Source: Cognatilysobacter terrigena
Lineage (GTDB): Bacteria; Pseudomonadota; Gammaproteobacteria; Xanthomonadales; Xanthomonadaceae
Assembly (NCBI RefSeq): GCF_004361065.1
Contig: NZ_SELT01000012.1
Coordinates: 1-64,000, forward strand
Length of the DNA stretch: 64,000 bases
Direction of reading: 5' to 3'
Part shown: piece after piece, positions 1 through 9,185 of the stretch
Position numbering within the stretch: the stretch's first letter is position 1
Layout: each line of letters starts with the position of its first letter
Made by a program: the position numbers and the translations under genes
The notes under the pieces: generated by a model
Told to the model about the DNA's origin: nothing
The model's database searches: none
The model's input: the letters and a program-made list of their open reading frames with translations, nothing else

Positions 1-2716
1 TGTTGATCTGCACCGTACCGCCAACGGCGTAGATGCCGGTGGCATTGCCGTACGCGGTCGCGCTGACGGGGCCGCCGTTGTTCACGGTGACGCTGCTGCC
101 AGAGAGGTCGAGTCCAATCGCACCCGCATACGCCGACTGCGCGCCGATCGAGCCCGTATTCGTCAGGGTGACCGCGCCGTTGGACACCGCGAGGATCGCT
201 TCGGCGGGGCCGTCGGTGCTTTGCGCGTGGACGTCGCCACTGCTCGTGATGTCGATCGGACCGCCAGCCTGCGCCAGCAGCCCAACCGCGCTGCCGTAGG
301 TGCTGGTAGCGGCAATGCTGCCGCCGTTGTCGACGGTGATGCCGCCCGTCGACGCGCGGGTGCGCACGCCGAAGACGTTGTAATCGCCCGTTCCGTCGAT
401 GGCGCCTGTGTTGTCGACCTGGATATCGCCATGCGTCGAGGTCAGGAACACAGCTTCGGCGCTGACACCGGTGCCGTTGCCGACCGAAGCGATGTCCCCG
501 CTGTTGGTCAGCGCGATATCGCCGTACGTCGACGTGCCGAAGACGCCGACCGACGGAAGGCCATAAGCCTTCGTGTAGATCGTGCCCGCGTTGTCGACGG
601 CGATGTCGCCCTGCACCGTCGCGCCCTTGACGCCCACCGCGAGCACACCGTAGACGACGTCCGCACCGTAGGCGGTGTTTGTCACACTGACATCGCCCAC
701 GGCGGAGCTGCCGACGATGCCGTACGCGATGTAAGCCTGGGCGACCGCCAGCCCGTCATTCGAGACCGTCGCGCCGTACTGGCCACTGGCATCGATTGCG
801 TGAGCCGAGTAACCCGCCACCGCGATGACGCGACCCGCGTTGTCGATGTTCGCGGTGCCGCCCGACGACGACGCCACCAGGCCGGATGCCTGGTAACTGC
901 CACCCGCGGAGTACGAAATGGCGTACACGTCGCCAACGTTCTGCACATCCGCAAGGCCAACGGCGGAGGTCGCGACGACGCCGTCGATATCGCCGTTGCC
1001 ATAGGCGCCGACGAGGCCCGCATTGACGACCCGTGTCGTCAGGTCGCCCGATGCGACGATGCCCGTCGTCGTGAAACCGGCCATCTGCGTGTTGACGATC
1101 ACCGACGCGCCGTTGATCACGTCAACCGTGCTGCCAGCACCGGTGGCGATCGCTTCGATGCCCGTGCCGATGTAGGCCGCGCCGACCGCGATGTCGCCCA
1201 CGTTGGTGACGTCGATGTTGCCGGCGTCATACGTCGTCGACACATGGATGCCGGTCGCGACCGCGGCGCCGTAGGGATCGCCGATCGTGAGCGCGCCGTA
1301 GTTGATGACGCTCGCCGCATCTGCGGTGCGAACGTCGATGCCGTTCGCATAGTAGCCCGTGGCCGTGATGTCGCCGCGGTTGTCGACCAGCGCGCTGCCG
1401 GTCGAGGCCGCTACGCTGATGCCGGCGGACGAACCATACGGGCCGCCCGCTGCGACGTTCAGATCGCCGGTGTTCGTGACGATCGCCCTGCCGTCACCCG
1501 CCGTCGCATAGATGCCGAACGCGAGACCGTACGCCTGCGAGAACACGTCGCCGCTGTTCTCGACCTCCACGCCGTGCAGCGCTTGGGCCTCGATGCCGGC
1601 CGCCCACGTGCCGCCGGACGCATAGATCGTGCCGGTATTCGCGACGCCGACGTCGCCGCCGTTCGCGAAAATGCCATCGGCAGTGGCGCTGAAGCCGTCC
1701 GCCTGCAGCCGGCCATCATTGTTGACCGTGACCGATCCGTCGGTCGACACGTAGATCGCCGTCGCGTCACCCAAGGCGGAGGTCGCATCGATGTCGCGCG
1801 AGTTGCTGACGTCGATCGAGCCTGTATTCGAACGCGCGGTGATGCCGAGCGCGCTATACGCGCTGTCGGCACCGATCGATGCGCCGTTCGCGATGTGGAT
1901 GTCGCCCGTGGCGGTGTACGCGGTGATGCCATGCGCGAATGTCGCGCCGTAGGCCGTCAGAGCGCCGGTGTTCGTGATGTCGACCGGCCCGCCCGCACTG
2001 GAAACGACAATCGCGTCGGCGGGGCCATAGACGGCGCCGAGATAGCCGGATACATCGATCGCGCCGCTGTTGGTGACGATCGCGGCGCCGGACGTCGTGG
2101 CCTGGATCCCGACTGCACGACCCGTCGAACGTCCCGTGATCGCGCCGCTGTTGTAGACGCCCGCGGCATCGCCCGCGGCGTAGATGCCGATGGCGTTGTA
2201 GCCGGCTTGCGTGGTGCCGAGGCTGATCGCGCTGTCGTTGGTGATCGCGACACCGCCATCGATCGCCGTTCCGGCGATGCCCACCGTCGACGCGCCGCCG
2301 ACCGACGCGGCGTCGAGCGTGATGCTCGCCGTGTTGTTGATGTGCAGGTTGACGCCATTGGCGTAGCCGGTAACGCCGACGTCGGACCCGGTCCCCGATG
2401 CATCCACGATCGGCGTGCTGTTGTCGACGATGACGTCGCCGGGCTGCGGCGGCGGCACCGCGCCGCTCGTTGCGGGCGTCTGCGACGGAGCGACGCGGGT
2501 CAGGTCATGGACGGGGTAGCGAGGGGCGCTGGCCACCGAGGTCCGGTACGCGGCTGGCACGTGCGCCGGGGCTGCCATCACCATGCCCGGGCCTGCGAGC
2601 GCGACCGCAGCAACCGATGCAGCGAGCGCATGGCGGATCGCCGAGGCAACGGGCGCGACCTTCAGAACGCGGGCAGCACGGGACCCGGCCGAACCGGCCA
2701 GCTTGGTGGATTGCAT
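1..2716 (-). CDS. Large repetitive exported adhesin, autotransporter-like (partial, C-terminus outside window)
   Basis: I translated 905 uninterrupted codons from the ATG at 2716 to the window edge, so the gene is incomplete at its 3' end. The N-terminus (MQSTKLAGSAG...) has a long basic and hydrophobic leader with predicted cleavage near residues 48-50 (VMAAPA), about twice the usual signal length, as in extended autotransporter signals. From about residue 85 the protein is an imperfect repeat of roughly 30-45 residues. Each unit has a strand with alternating hydrophobic residues ending in N-T/S-G, then a Gly/Ala-rich segment ending in G-I-x-A (for example GDIAVDNAGTIYT and NTGAIDGTG). This is typical of beta-helical passengers. 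The composition is rich in Ala, Gly, Thr, Asn and Asp, with no cysteine noticed. By family knowledge such proteins are surface adhesins with a C-terminal barrel, but the barrel is not in view, so autotransporter is an inference. The gene has its own promoter just upstream. Confidence 0.8.
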   Translation of the reverse strand, partial: MQSTKLAGSAGSRAARVLKVAPVASAIRHALAASVAAVALAGPGMVMAAPAHVPAAYRTSVASAPRYPVHDLTRVAPSQTPATSGAVPPPQPGDVIVDNSTPIVDASGTGSDVGVTGYANGVNLHINNTASITLDAASVGGASTVGIAGTAIDGGVAITNDSAISLGTTQAGYNAIGIYAAGDAAGVYNSGAITGRSTGRAVGIQATTSGAAIVTNSGAIDVSGYLGAVYGPADAIVVSSAGGPVDITNTGALTAYGATFAHGITAYTATGDIHIANGASIGADSAYSALGITARSNTGSIDVSNSRDIDATSALGDATAIYVSTDGSVTVNNDGRLQADGFSATADGIFANGGDVGVANTGTIYASGGTWAAGIEAQALHGVEVENSGDVFSQAYGLAFGIYATAGDGRAIVTNTGDLNVAAGGPYGSSAGISVAASTGSALVDNRGDITATGYYANGIDVRTADAASVINYGALTIGDPYGAAVATGIHVSTTYDAGNIDVTNVGDIAVGAAYIGTGIEAIATGAGSTVDVINGASVIVNTQMAGFTTTGIVASGDLTTRVVNAGLVGAYGNGDIDGVVATSAVGLADVQNVGDVYAISYSAGGSYQASGLVASSSGGTANIDNAGRVIAVAGYSAHAIDASGQYGATVSNDGLAVAQAYIAYGIVGSSAVGDVSVTNTAYGADVVYGVLAVGVKGATVQGDIAVDNAGTIYTKAYGLPSVGVFGTSTYGDIALTNSGDIASVGNGTGVSAEAVFLTSTHGDIQVDNTGAIDGTGDYNVFGVRTRASTGGITVDNGGSIAATSTYGSAVGLLAQAGGPIDITSSGDVHAQSTDGPAEAILAVSNGAVTLTNTGSIGAQSAYAGAIGLDLSGSSVTVNNGGPVSATAYGNATGIYAVGGTVQIN

Positions 2717-2782
2717 CGAATTTCCCCTGTCGACGAACGACCGCGCCGCCCAACGCTACGCGGTTACCTTTTTGTGACGTCG

Positions 2783-2811
2783 ATCATAAGGGGGTCGAAA
2801 CGTAAAAACAA
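2783..2811 (-). promoter_or_regulatory. Sigma-70 promoter of the adhesin gene, with a CRP/Clp-like half-palindrome
   Basis: On the minus strand TTGTTT (2811-2806) is followed after exactly 17 bases by TATGAT (2788-2783). The predicted transcript starts near 2776 and leaves a leader of about 60 bases before the ATG at 2716. TGTGA-N6-TCATA (2773-2788) overlaps the -10 box and resembles a CRP/Clp site. Binding there is speculation. Confidence 0.55.
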
Positions 2812-2860
2812 AGTGACTCCGGACATCTGCGGTCACTTTTCGGCAACATGACTGTCTCAG

Positions 2861-5800
2861 CTAGCCGTGATCCGCGACGTGCGGGGTGCTGGCCTCGAGC
2901 GCTTCGAGCTCCTGGCCCACCGCCTCCGGCGACTTCGTGTACTTCGCCAGCAGCACGTAGAAGGCCGGGACCACGAACAGCGAGAGAAGCGTCGAGAACG
3001 ACACGCCGAAGATCACCACGACGCCGATCGCGGCGCGGCTGGCCGAACCCGGGCCGCCCGCGAGCACCAGCGGCACGGCGCCGACGACGGTCGCGATCGA
3101 GGTCATCAGGATCGGCCGCAGACGAACGCCCGCGCTCTCGACGATCGCCTGATGGATCGTCCGGCCCTCGTCACGCAGCTGGTTCGCGAACTCGACGATC
3201 AGGATGCCGTTCTTCGCGGCGAGGCCGACCAGCATGACGATGCCGATCTGGCTGAAGAGGTTGAGCGTGCCGTGCGTGATCCAGATGCCGAGCAGCGCGC
3301 CGAGCACGCCCAGCGGCACGGTGAGCATGATCACCAGCGGATGGATGAAGCTCTCGAACTGCGCGGCGAGCACGAGGAACACGACGAGCAGCGCGAGCGC
3401 GAACGTCAGCACGACGGCGCCGCCGGCCTGCTGGTATTCGCGCGACTCGCCCTTCCAGTCGATCTGCGCTTCCGGCGGCAGTTCGTCCTTGACGGCCTGC
3501 TCGAGGAACTTGATCGCATCGCCCATGCGATAGCCGGGCGCGAGGCCTGCGCTCAACGTGATCGCACGCAGGCGGTTGAAGCGATTGAGGCTGCCGGGCT
3601 CCGCGACTTCGCGCAGCGTCACCAGGTTCGACAGCGGCACCAGCGAGCCATCGCGCGCGCGCACCTGGATCTGCTCAAGATCGGTCGGCGATGCGCGCGT
3701 GACGCGATCGGCCTGGACGATGACGTCGTACTCCTCGCCGTTCTGCACGAACGTGGTGACGCGGCTGCTGCCCATCATCGTTTCGAGCGCGTGACCGATA
3801 TCGGTGACGCTGACGCCGAGGTCGGCGGCGCGGCTGCGATCGATCTCGACATGCATCTGCGGGCGCGTTTCCTTGTAGTCGGAATCGACGCCGGTCAGTC
3901 CCGGGTTCTGCTCCATGCGCGCCTGCACGGCATCGCGCCACTTCACCAACTGCGCGTAGTCCGGCCCGCCCAGCACGATGTTCACCGGCTGGCCGCGCGT
4001 ACGCACCAAGCCACCGCTCACCTGCGTCGACACGCGCACGCCCGGCAACTTCGCGAAATCCTTCTTCAACCCATCCGCAATGTCCGCGGTGCTCGCCTTG
4101 CGCTTGTCCCAGTCCTGCAGGAATACCGCGATGCGGCCGGTGTGCATTTCCTCGCTGCCGCCGAAACCGCCCGGCACGCGCGGGTTGTAGCGCGCGATGT
4201 CCTTCCCGTCGCCGGTACGCGCCGCGATGATCTTCTCGACCTGCTGCACCTGTCCAACCGTGTAGTCGTAGCCGGCGCCTTCCGGTCCGGTGATCATCAC
4301 CTGGAAGAAGCCGCGATCTTCTGCGGGCGCGAGTTCGGACGGCACGACCTTGAACAGCACGAAGCTCGCCGCCAGCGCCGCGATCATCACCACGCCGAAC
4401 ATCCATGGACGCTCGACGCTGCGATCCAGGAAACGCCGGTAGCGCGCACTGACCGACTCGAGACGCGTATTGACCCAGCGCGTCGCCGGATTCGACTTCT
4501 CCTCGCTATGCGGACGCACGAGCTTCGACGACATCATCGGCGTGAGCGTCAGCGCGACGAACGCCGACAGCGCGACCGCGCCGGCGAGTGCCACCGACAG
4601 CTCGCGGAACAGGCGGCCCGTGTTGCCCTGCATGAAGCCAATCGGCAGGAACACGGACACGAGTACCGCCGTCGTGGCGATAACGGCGAACGCGACCTGC
4701 TTGGTGCCGCGTGCAGCCGCAACGAGCCTCGGCTCGCCGAGATCCGCGCGACGCTGGATGTTCTCGAGCACCACGATCGCGTCGTCGACCACCAGGCCGA
4801 TACACAACACCAGCGCGAGCAGCGTCAGCAGGTTGATCGAGTAGCCGAACGCATACAGCGGAATGAACGCGGCGATGAGGCAGACCGGCACGGTCACCGC
4901 CGGAATCAGCGCGGCGCGGAAGCTGCCGAGGAACAGCCAGATCACCACGAGCACGAGGATGATCGCCTCGGCCAGCGTGTGGTAGACCCGATCAACCGCC
5001 GCGTCGATGAACGTCGTCGTGTCGAACGCGACGAAGATGTCCGTGCCCGGCGGCAGCGACGGCCGGATTTCGTCAGCGGCGGCGCGTGCGGCACGCGCGA
5101 CGTCGAGACTGTTCGCGGTGGACGTCTTGATGATGCCGAGGCCGATGTTGTTCTCGCCGTTGCTGCGGTAGTACGCACGGCGTTCGGCGGAGGTGAGTTC
5201 GACGCGTGCAACGTCGGCGAGCCGCACGACGTAGCCGTCGTCGCCCTTCTTCAGCGGGATCTGCGCGAAATCCTCGGGCTTCTGGTAGTTGCGTGCGACG
5301 CGCAGGGTGAAGTCACGCGTCTGCGATTCGATGCGCCCCGCCGGCAACTCGACGTTCTCGGCGCGCAGCGCGCTCTCGATGTCGGTGACGGTGATGCTGC
5401 GCGCCGCCATGGCGTCGCGATTGAGCCAGATGCGCATGGCATAGCGCTGCTCGCCGCCGATGCGCACCTGCGCCACGCCTTCCAGCGCGGCGAGACGATC
5501 GACGATGTAGCGGTCGGCATAGTCCGACAGCTGCAGCGTGTTCATCGTCTTGCTGCTCATGTTGAGCCAGATGATCGGGTCGGCGTCGCTTTCGACCTTC
5601 GCGATCTGCGGCGCGTCGGCCTCGTCGGGTAGACGGTCGATCACGCGGCTGACGGCGTCGCGCACGTCGTTCGCCGCCGCTTCCATGTCGCGCGAGAGCT
5701 TGAACTCGATCGAGATCGACGAGCGTCCGTTGATGCTTCGCGAGTCGATCGACTCGACGCCTTCGATGCCGGAGAGCGCGTCTTCCAGCACCTGCGTGAT

Positions 5801-5986
5801 GCGCGTTTCGACGACGCTCGCCGATGCGCCCTCGTAGCTCACGTCGACCGAGACCACCGGCGGGTCGATCGCCGGCAGCTCGCGCAACGTGAGGCGACTG
5901 AACGCCATCACGCCCAGCGTGATGAGCAGCAGGCTCATCACGGTCGCGAAGACGGGGCGGCGGATCGAAAGATCGGACAGGTTCAT
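2861..5986 (-). CDS. RND multidrug efflux transporter, inner-membrane permease
   Basis: This 1041-residue protein has the full length of an HAE-1/AcrB-type proton antiporter. It opens with the family N-terminus (MNLSDLSIRRPVFATVMS), a first membrane helix, two large periplasmic porter/docking regions and two blocks of membrane helices. Near residue 400 it has the proton-relay aspartate pair in VVDDAIVVLEN, followed by FLPIGFMQGNTGRLF. A second helix block from about residue 860 contains GLAAKNGILIVEF. Such permeases take drugs, dyes or detergents from the periplasm and inner membrane and pass them to a TolC-type channel through an adaptor. The adaptor gene lies 103 bases upstream on the same strand. 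No outer-membrane channel gene is adjacent, so a channel encoded elsewhere must serve. The substrate cannot be told from the sequence. Confidence 0.95.
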   Translation of the reverse strand: MNLSDLSIRRPVFATVMSLLLITLGVMAFSRLTLRELPAIDPPVVSVDVSYEGASASVVETRITQVLEDALSGIEGVESIDSRSINGRSSISIEFKLSRDMEAAANDVRDAVSRVIDRLPDEADAPQIAKVESDADPIIWLNMSSKTMNTLQLSDYADRYIVDRLAALEGVAQVRIGGEQRYAMRIWLNRDAMAARSITVTDIESALRAENVELPAGRIESQTRDFTLRVARNYQKPEDFAQIPLKKGDDGYVVRLADVARVELTSAERRAYYRSNGENNIGLGIIKTSTANSLDVARAARAAADEIRPSLPPGTDIFVAFDTTTFIDAAVDRVYHTLAEAIILVLVVIWLFLGSFRAALIPAVTVPVCLIAAFIPLYAFGYSINLLTLLALVLCIGLVVDDAIVVLENIQRRADLGEPRLVAAARGTKQVAFAVIATTAVLVSVFLPIGFMQGNTGRLFRELSVALAGAVALSAFVALTLTPMMSSKLVRPHSEEKSNPATRWVNTRLESVSARYRRFLDRSVERPWMFGVVMIAALAASFVLFKVVPSELAPAEDRGFFQVMITGPEGAGYDYTVGQVQQVEKIIAARTGDGKDIARYNPRVPGGFGGSEEMHTGRIAVFLQDWDKRKASTADIADGLKKDFAKLPGVRVSTQVSGGLVRTRGQPVNIVLGGPDYAQLVKWRDAVQARMEQNPGLTGVDSDYKETRPQMHVEIDRSRAADLGVSVTDIGHALETMMGSSRVTTFVQNGEEYDVIVQADRVTRASPTDLEQIQVRARDGSLVPLSNLVTLREVAEPGSLNRFNRLRAITLSAGLAPGYRMGDAIKFLEQAVKDELPPEAQIDWKGESREYQQAGGAVVLTFALALLVVFLVLAAQFESFIHPLVIMLTVPLGVLGALLGIWITHGTLNLFSQIGIVMLVGLAAKNGILIVEFANQLRDEGRTIHQAIVESAGVRLRPILMTSIATVVGAVPLVLAGGPGSASRAAIGVVVIFGVSFSTLLSLFVVPAFYVLLAKYTKSPEAVGQELEALEASTPHVADHG

Positions 5987-6089
5987 CGCGAAAGCTCAGG
6001 TTCGGCGCGCGAACGCGCAGGCGAACAAAACGGAAAGCGCGCGATCCGTGCGCGAACGAAGGCGGCCGTGACGCGCGCGATGCGCGGCG

Positions 6090-7157
6090 TCATGCGGCCT
6101 TGCGCGGCGCCTTCGAGACGTCGTTGATCTTTGCGCCCGGCTTCAGCTTGCCGGTGCCGTCCACCACGATCGTGTCGCCGGCCGCGAGGCCCGACAGCAC
6201 TTCGACGAGACCGTTGCTGCGTGTGCCGAGCTTCACGTCGGCGCGCTCCGCGGTGCCTGCCTTGACGCGAAAGACGTACGACGCGTCGCCGACCTGCACG
6301 ACCGCGATCTCCGGAATCATCAGCGCCGGGCGCTCGGCGCGCGCGACGTCGACCTGCAGCAGCATGCCGGGCTTGAGCGCGCGATCGGCATTCGGGAACT
6401 GGCCGCGCACGGTGACGGCGCGCGTCGCGGGATCGATGCGCGCATCGATCGTCGCCACCGTGCCGTCGAACGTACGGCCCGTGTATGCGGCGGCATGACC
6501 GCTGATCGATTCGCCCGGCGCGATCTGCGCGAGCTGCGTTTCCGGTACCGGGAAATCGACGTAGACGGTCGACAGATCGTCGAGCGTGGTGATCACGGTA
6601 CCGGGGATCACGAGCGACCCCGGGCTGACCTGACGCAGGCCGAGCACGCCGCTGAAGGGCGCGCGGATCACGCGGTCGGCGATCTGTGCGCGCATCTGGC
6701 CGACGCGTGCGACTGCGGCATCACGCGTCGCCCGCTGCGTGTCGAGCTGCGAACGCGCGACGAGTTGCTGGGCGGCGAGCGACGCCTGGCGGTTGTAGAG
6801 GTCGGACGCTTCCTTCGCCGCGGCCTCCGCAGCACGCAGCTGGGCCTGCTCGGCCTGTGCGACCAGCGTCACCAGCGGAGCACCGGCGCGCACCACGTCG
6901 CCGCTGTCGAAATGCACGGCCTGCACCTTCTGCGACACGCTGGCGGTCACCGTCACCGACTCGCGCGCACGCACGGTGCCCAGCGCCTGCAAGGTGTCCG
7001 CGAACGGCCGGGTGCGGACGACTTCCGTCGTCACTGTCACCGGGCGGTCGCCGCCCTTCTTGCTGCCGTCCTTGGCGGCGTTCGCCCGGTCGCCGCAGCC
7101 CGTCAGGACCAGGGCCGCCACGAGGGCCGGGAACACCAGAATCGATCGCATGCGCAT
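6090..7157 (-). CDS. RND efflux periplasmic adaptor lipoprotein (membrane fusion protein)
   Basis: I chose the ATG at 7157, giving 355 residues (MRMRSILVFPALV...). The longer reading from 7214 would put a non-signal stretch ahead of the leader. A lipobox LVLTGC places the lipidated cysteine at about residue 21. The family order follows: a beta-barrel/lipoyl half (about 45-75), an alpha-helical hairpin rich in Ala, Gln and Glu (about 80-145), the second lipoyl half (IRAPFSGVLGL), then beta-barrel and membrane-proximal domains with KPGMLLQVDV and GLAAGDTIVVDG. The protein bridges the downstream RND permease to an outer-membrane channel. The two genes are read as one unit with a 103-base gap. 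An ATG at 7151 is an equally possible start; no strong ribosome-binding site decides. Confidence 0.9.
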   Translation of the reverse strand: MRMRSILVFPALVAALVLTGCGDRANAAKDGSKKGGDRPVTVTTEVVRTRPFADTLQALGTVRARESVTVTASVSQKVQAVHFDSGDVVRAGAPLVTLVAQAEQAQLRAAEAAAKEASDLYNRQASLAAQQLVARSQLDTQRATRDAAVARVGQMRAQIADRVIRAPFSGVLGLRQVSPGSLVIPGTVITTLDDLSTVYVDFPVPETQLAQIAPGESISGHAAAYTGRTFDGTVATIDARIDPATRAVTVRGQFPNADRALKPGMLLQVDVARAERPALMIPEIAVVQVGDASYVFRVKAGTAERADVKLGTRSNGLVEVLSGLAAGDTIVVDGTGKLKPGAKINDVSKAPRKAA

Positions 7158-7297
7158 CCGGACTACGGGGGGACCCGGAATTCTAGCCAGCGCCTGTGTT
7201 ACGGCCCGTGTCATCGGTACTGGGTCGCGTGACGCGGTTGGAACGACGGTGTTGCACCGGCGAGGTCAACGCGACCGACACGGCCGCCCGAAACGAA

Positions 7298-7320
7298 GAC
7301 GCCGGCACGGGGCCGGCGTC
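7298..7320 (-). terminator. Rho-independent terminator after the aldolase gene
   Basis: The sequence forms GACGCCGGC with CCGGCGTC around a short loop. On the minus strand it is followed by TTCGTTTCG. It lies 24 bases past the aldolase stop and separates it from the efflux adaptor. Confidence 0.75.
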
Positions 7321-7343
7321 TGCGAATCGCTTGGCGCGATGGA

Positions 7344-8354
7344 TCAGGCCGCGGCCTGCCACTGGCCGAGCGCGGCGAGGCCGTTGTCGCGGGCCCGCTC
7401 GAACACGGTCTGCTGGGCCTTCGCGTAGTTGCCCTGCATATCCTGCGACCACAGCTTCAGCGCGGCCTGCTGCATGGCGCGGCCGTACGAGAACGACAGC
7501 GGCCACGGGTGCGGGCCGGCCGCGTTCATCGCGTTCAGGTGCGCGGTCGCGTCGGCATCGGACTGGCCGCCCGACAGGAAGACAATGCCCGGCAGCGTGG
7601 CCGGCACGGTCGACTTGAGGCAGCGCAGCGTGGCCGCGGCGACTTCCTCGATCGACGCCTTTTCCGCCGAATCGGTGCCGTGGATGACCATCGACGCCTT
7701 CAGGATCGTGCCCTCGAGCATCACGTTCTGCTCGTACAGCGCGCCGAACAGCGAGCGCAGGACGACCTCGGTGACCTCGTAGCAGGTCTCGATGTCGTGG
7801 CCGCCGTCCATGATCACTTCGGGTTCCACCATCGGAACCAGGCCCTGCTCTTGGCACAGCGCGGCGTAGCGCGCCAGCGCGTGGCTGTTCGCCTCGATGC
7901 AGGTGCCGGTCGGGATGTCGTCGCCGATGTTGATGACCGCGCGCCACTTCGCGAAGCGCGCGCCGAGCTTGTAGTACTCCTCGAGGCGGCCGCGCAGGCC
8001 GTCGAGGCCTTCCGTGACGACCTCGCCCGGGAAGCCCGCGAGCGGCACCGGGCCCTTGTCGACCTTGATGCCCGGGATGATCCCGTTCTGCATCATGATC
8101 TGGGTGAACGGCACGCCGTCCTTAGTGGACTGGCGGATCGTCTCGTCGAACAGGATCGCGCCCGACAGGTACTGGCTGATGTTCGGGGCCGTGAGCAGCA
8201 GCTCGCGATACGCGCGACGGTTTTCCTCGGTGTTCTCGATGCCCACGCCCGCGAAGCGCTTGGCGCAGGTGGCGTTGGATTCGTCGATCGCGATGATGCC
8301 CTTGCCCGGGGCAACCATCGCCTGGGCGGTCTCGGCAAGCTGTTCGATGCTCAT
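7344..8354 (-). CDS. fba: Class I fructose-bisphosphate aldolase
   Basis: The product is 336 residues from ATG 8354 (MSIEQLAETAQAMV). It cleaves fructose 1,6-bisphosphate to dihydroxyacetone phosphate and glyceraldehyde 3-phosphate by a Schiff-base mechanism, in the cytosol. Class I signatures are present: GKGIIAIDES near the N-terminus, the Schiff-base lysine region EGTILKASMV and the phosphate-binding GIVFLSGGQS. It resembles the eukaryotic-type aldolases found in xanthomonads, not the zinc enzyme of E. coli. An upstream in-frame ATG at 8387 overlaps a TATAAT box, so it is probably not transcribed; this decides the start. The gene stands at the end of a block with pyk, pgk and gapA but has its own promoter and terminator. 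Confidence 0.95.
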   Translation of the reverse strand: MSIEQLAETAQAMVAPGKGIIAIDESNATCAKRFAGVGIENTEENRRAYRELLLTAPNISQYLSGAILFDETIRQSTKDGVPFTQIMMQNGIIPGIKVDKGPVPLAGFPGEVVTEGLDGLRGRLEEYYKLGARFAKWRAVINIGDDIPTGTCIEANSHALARYAALCQEQGLVPMVEPEVIMDGGHDIETCYEVTEVVLRSLFGALYEQNVMLEGTILKASMVIHGTDSAEKASIEEVAAATLRCLKSTVPATLPGIVFLSGGQSDADATAHLNAMNAAGPHPWPLSFSYGRAMQQAALKLWSQDMQGNYAKAQQTVFERARDNGLAALGQWQAAA

Positions 8355-8385
8355 GGGTCCGTGCGCGCTGAAATCAGGGGCCGGC

Positions 8386-8391
8386 ATTATA
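8386..8391 (-). promoter_or_regulatory. -10 box of the aldolase promoter
   Basis: The minus strand reads a perfect TATAAT here. The matching -35 is weak (GAAATC at a 17-base spacing). The predicted transcript start near 8379 leaves a 25-base leader before the ATG at 8354. The box runs into the alternative upstream ATG at 8387. Confidence 0.5.
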
Positions 8392-8464
8392 CCGACCGGA
8401 CTGACTACGATTTCAGTGCCGGTCTCGCGTTGGCCGCCGACGGCGGCTCGCGGCGCGCCGGGCC

Positions 8465-9028
8465 TCAGCGGATGAACTGGCTGGGCTGCTGGTCACGCTG
8501 CCCTTGCGTCCAGAAGCGGGCCTTGGCCTCGTATAGATTGCGCAGGACGTCCTCGAACCGCTTGCCGTCACGCAGCGCCTTCGCCAGATTCCCATTGGTG
8601 CACGCGGCTGGCGAACTGGCGGCGTTCCCGTCGAACTGGATGGTGGTCGCGGTGAGGGTCGGCTTCGGCTCAGCCGCCGGCTTGAATTGCCACTGCGCGA
8701 CCGCGCCCGCGGCGGCCTGCGCGAAGCGTTCGATGACCTGGCGGCGCGCGATCGGCGAACGCGCGCTCGCATCAGCGTCGAGGGTATGGAAGTCCGAGGT
8801 CCGGCCGTCGACACCGATCGTATAGGCGAGCGTGACGCACCCGGTGGTGCCGCGCGCTGCCAGATCGGAGGGATACGTCGCCGGCATCAGTGGTGCCGCT
8901 GGCAGCCAGTACGCGGTGAGCTGGTCCGGCGCCACAACCGACGGCGTCCCCGCGCCTGCGGGCAATTGAGCGTGCGCGCCCGAAAAAGCAGCAAGCGCTG
9001 CGACGGCTGCCAGCAGGTACTTCCGCAT
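8465..9028 (-). CDS. Exported TonB C-terminal-domain-like protein (copy 1)
   Basis: It starts at ATG 9028 behind GGGAGAG and gives 187 residues. A cleavable signal peptide (MRKYLLAAVAALAAFSGAHA) is followed at about residues 55-135 by a region like the TonB C-terminal domain: TYPSDLAARGTTGCVTLAYT, a DGRTSDF turn and QWQFKPA. Unlike true TonB, it has no N-terminal membrane anchor and no proline-rich spacer, so it should be a soluble periplasmic protein and not an energy transducer. A conserved cysteine sits in TGCVTL and another near residue 145. The next gene upstream is a clear paralogue, sharing RSPIA, LTATT and the same layout. The function is not known. The gene lies between aldolase and pyruvate kinase. 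Confidence 0.7.
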   Translation of the reverse strand: MRKYLLAAVAALAAFSGAHAQLPAGAGTPSVVAPDQLTAYWLPAAPLMPATYPSDLAARGTTGCVTLAYTIGVDGRTSDFHTLDADASARSPIARRQVIERFAQAAAGAVAQWQFKPAAEPKPTLTATTIQFDGNAASSPAACTNGNLAKALRDGKRFEDVLRNLYEAKARFWTQGQRDQQPSQFIR

Positions 9029-9185
9029 CGTCTCTCCCTCTTTCAACAAGCCTTGATCGACACCGCAGCGAGCATCCCCATCCGCCCATTCCACCGCTAC
9101 CCGACCGCCCCCAAATGAGGAACGGTAGGCGCGATTTGCAGTGTCGGACGCGTTCCCCGGACCGCGGCTCGCAACGCGCAGTGGA

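Noticed and set aside
221-2851. An 876-codon open frame on the plus strand over the adhesin gene
   Set aside because: It is the antisense shadow of a repetitive high-GC gene. It is rich in Arg, Asp and Val without motifs, and the minus strand gives a signal peptide and regular repeats.
2867-5632. A 921-codon plus-strand frame opposite the RND permease
   Set aside because: The minus strand is an unmistakable AcrB-type protein. The plus frame has shadow composition (Arg, His, Asp rich).
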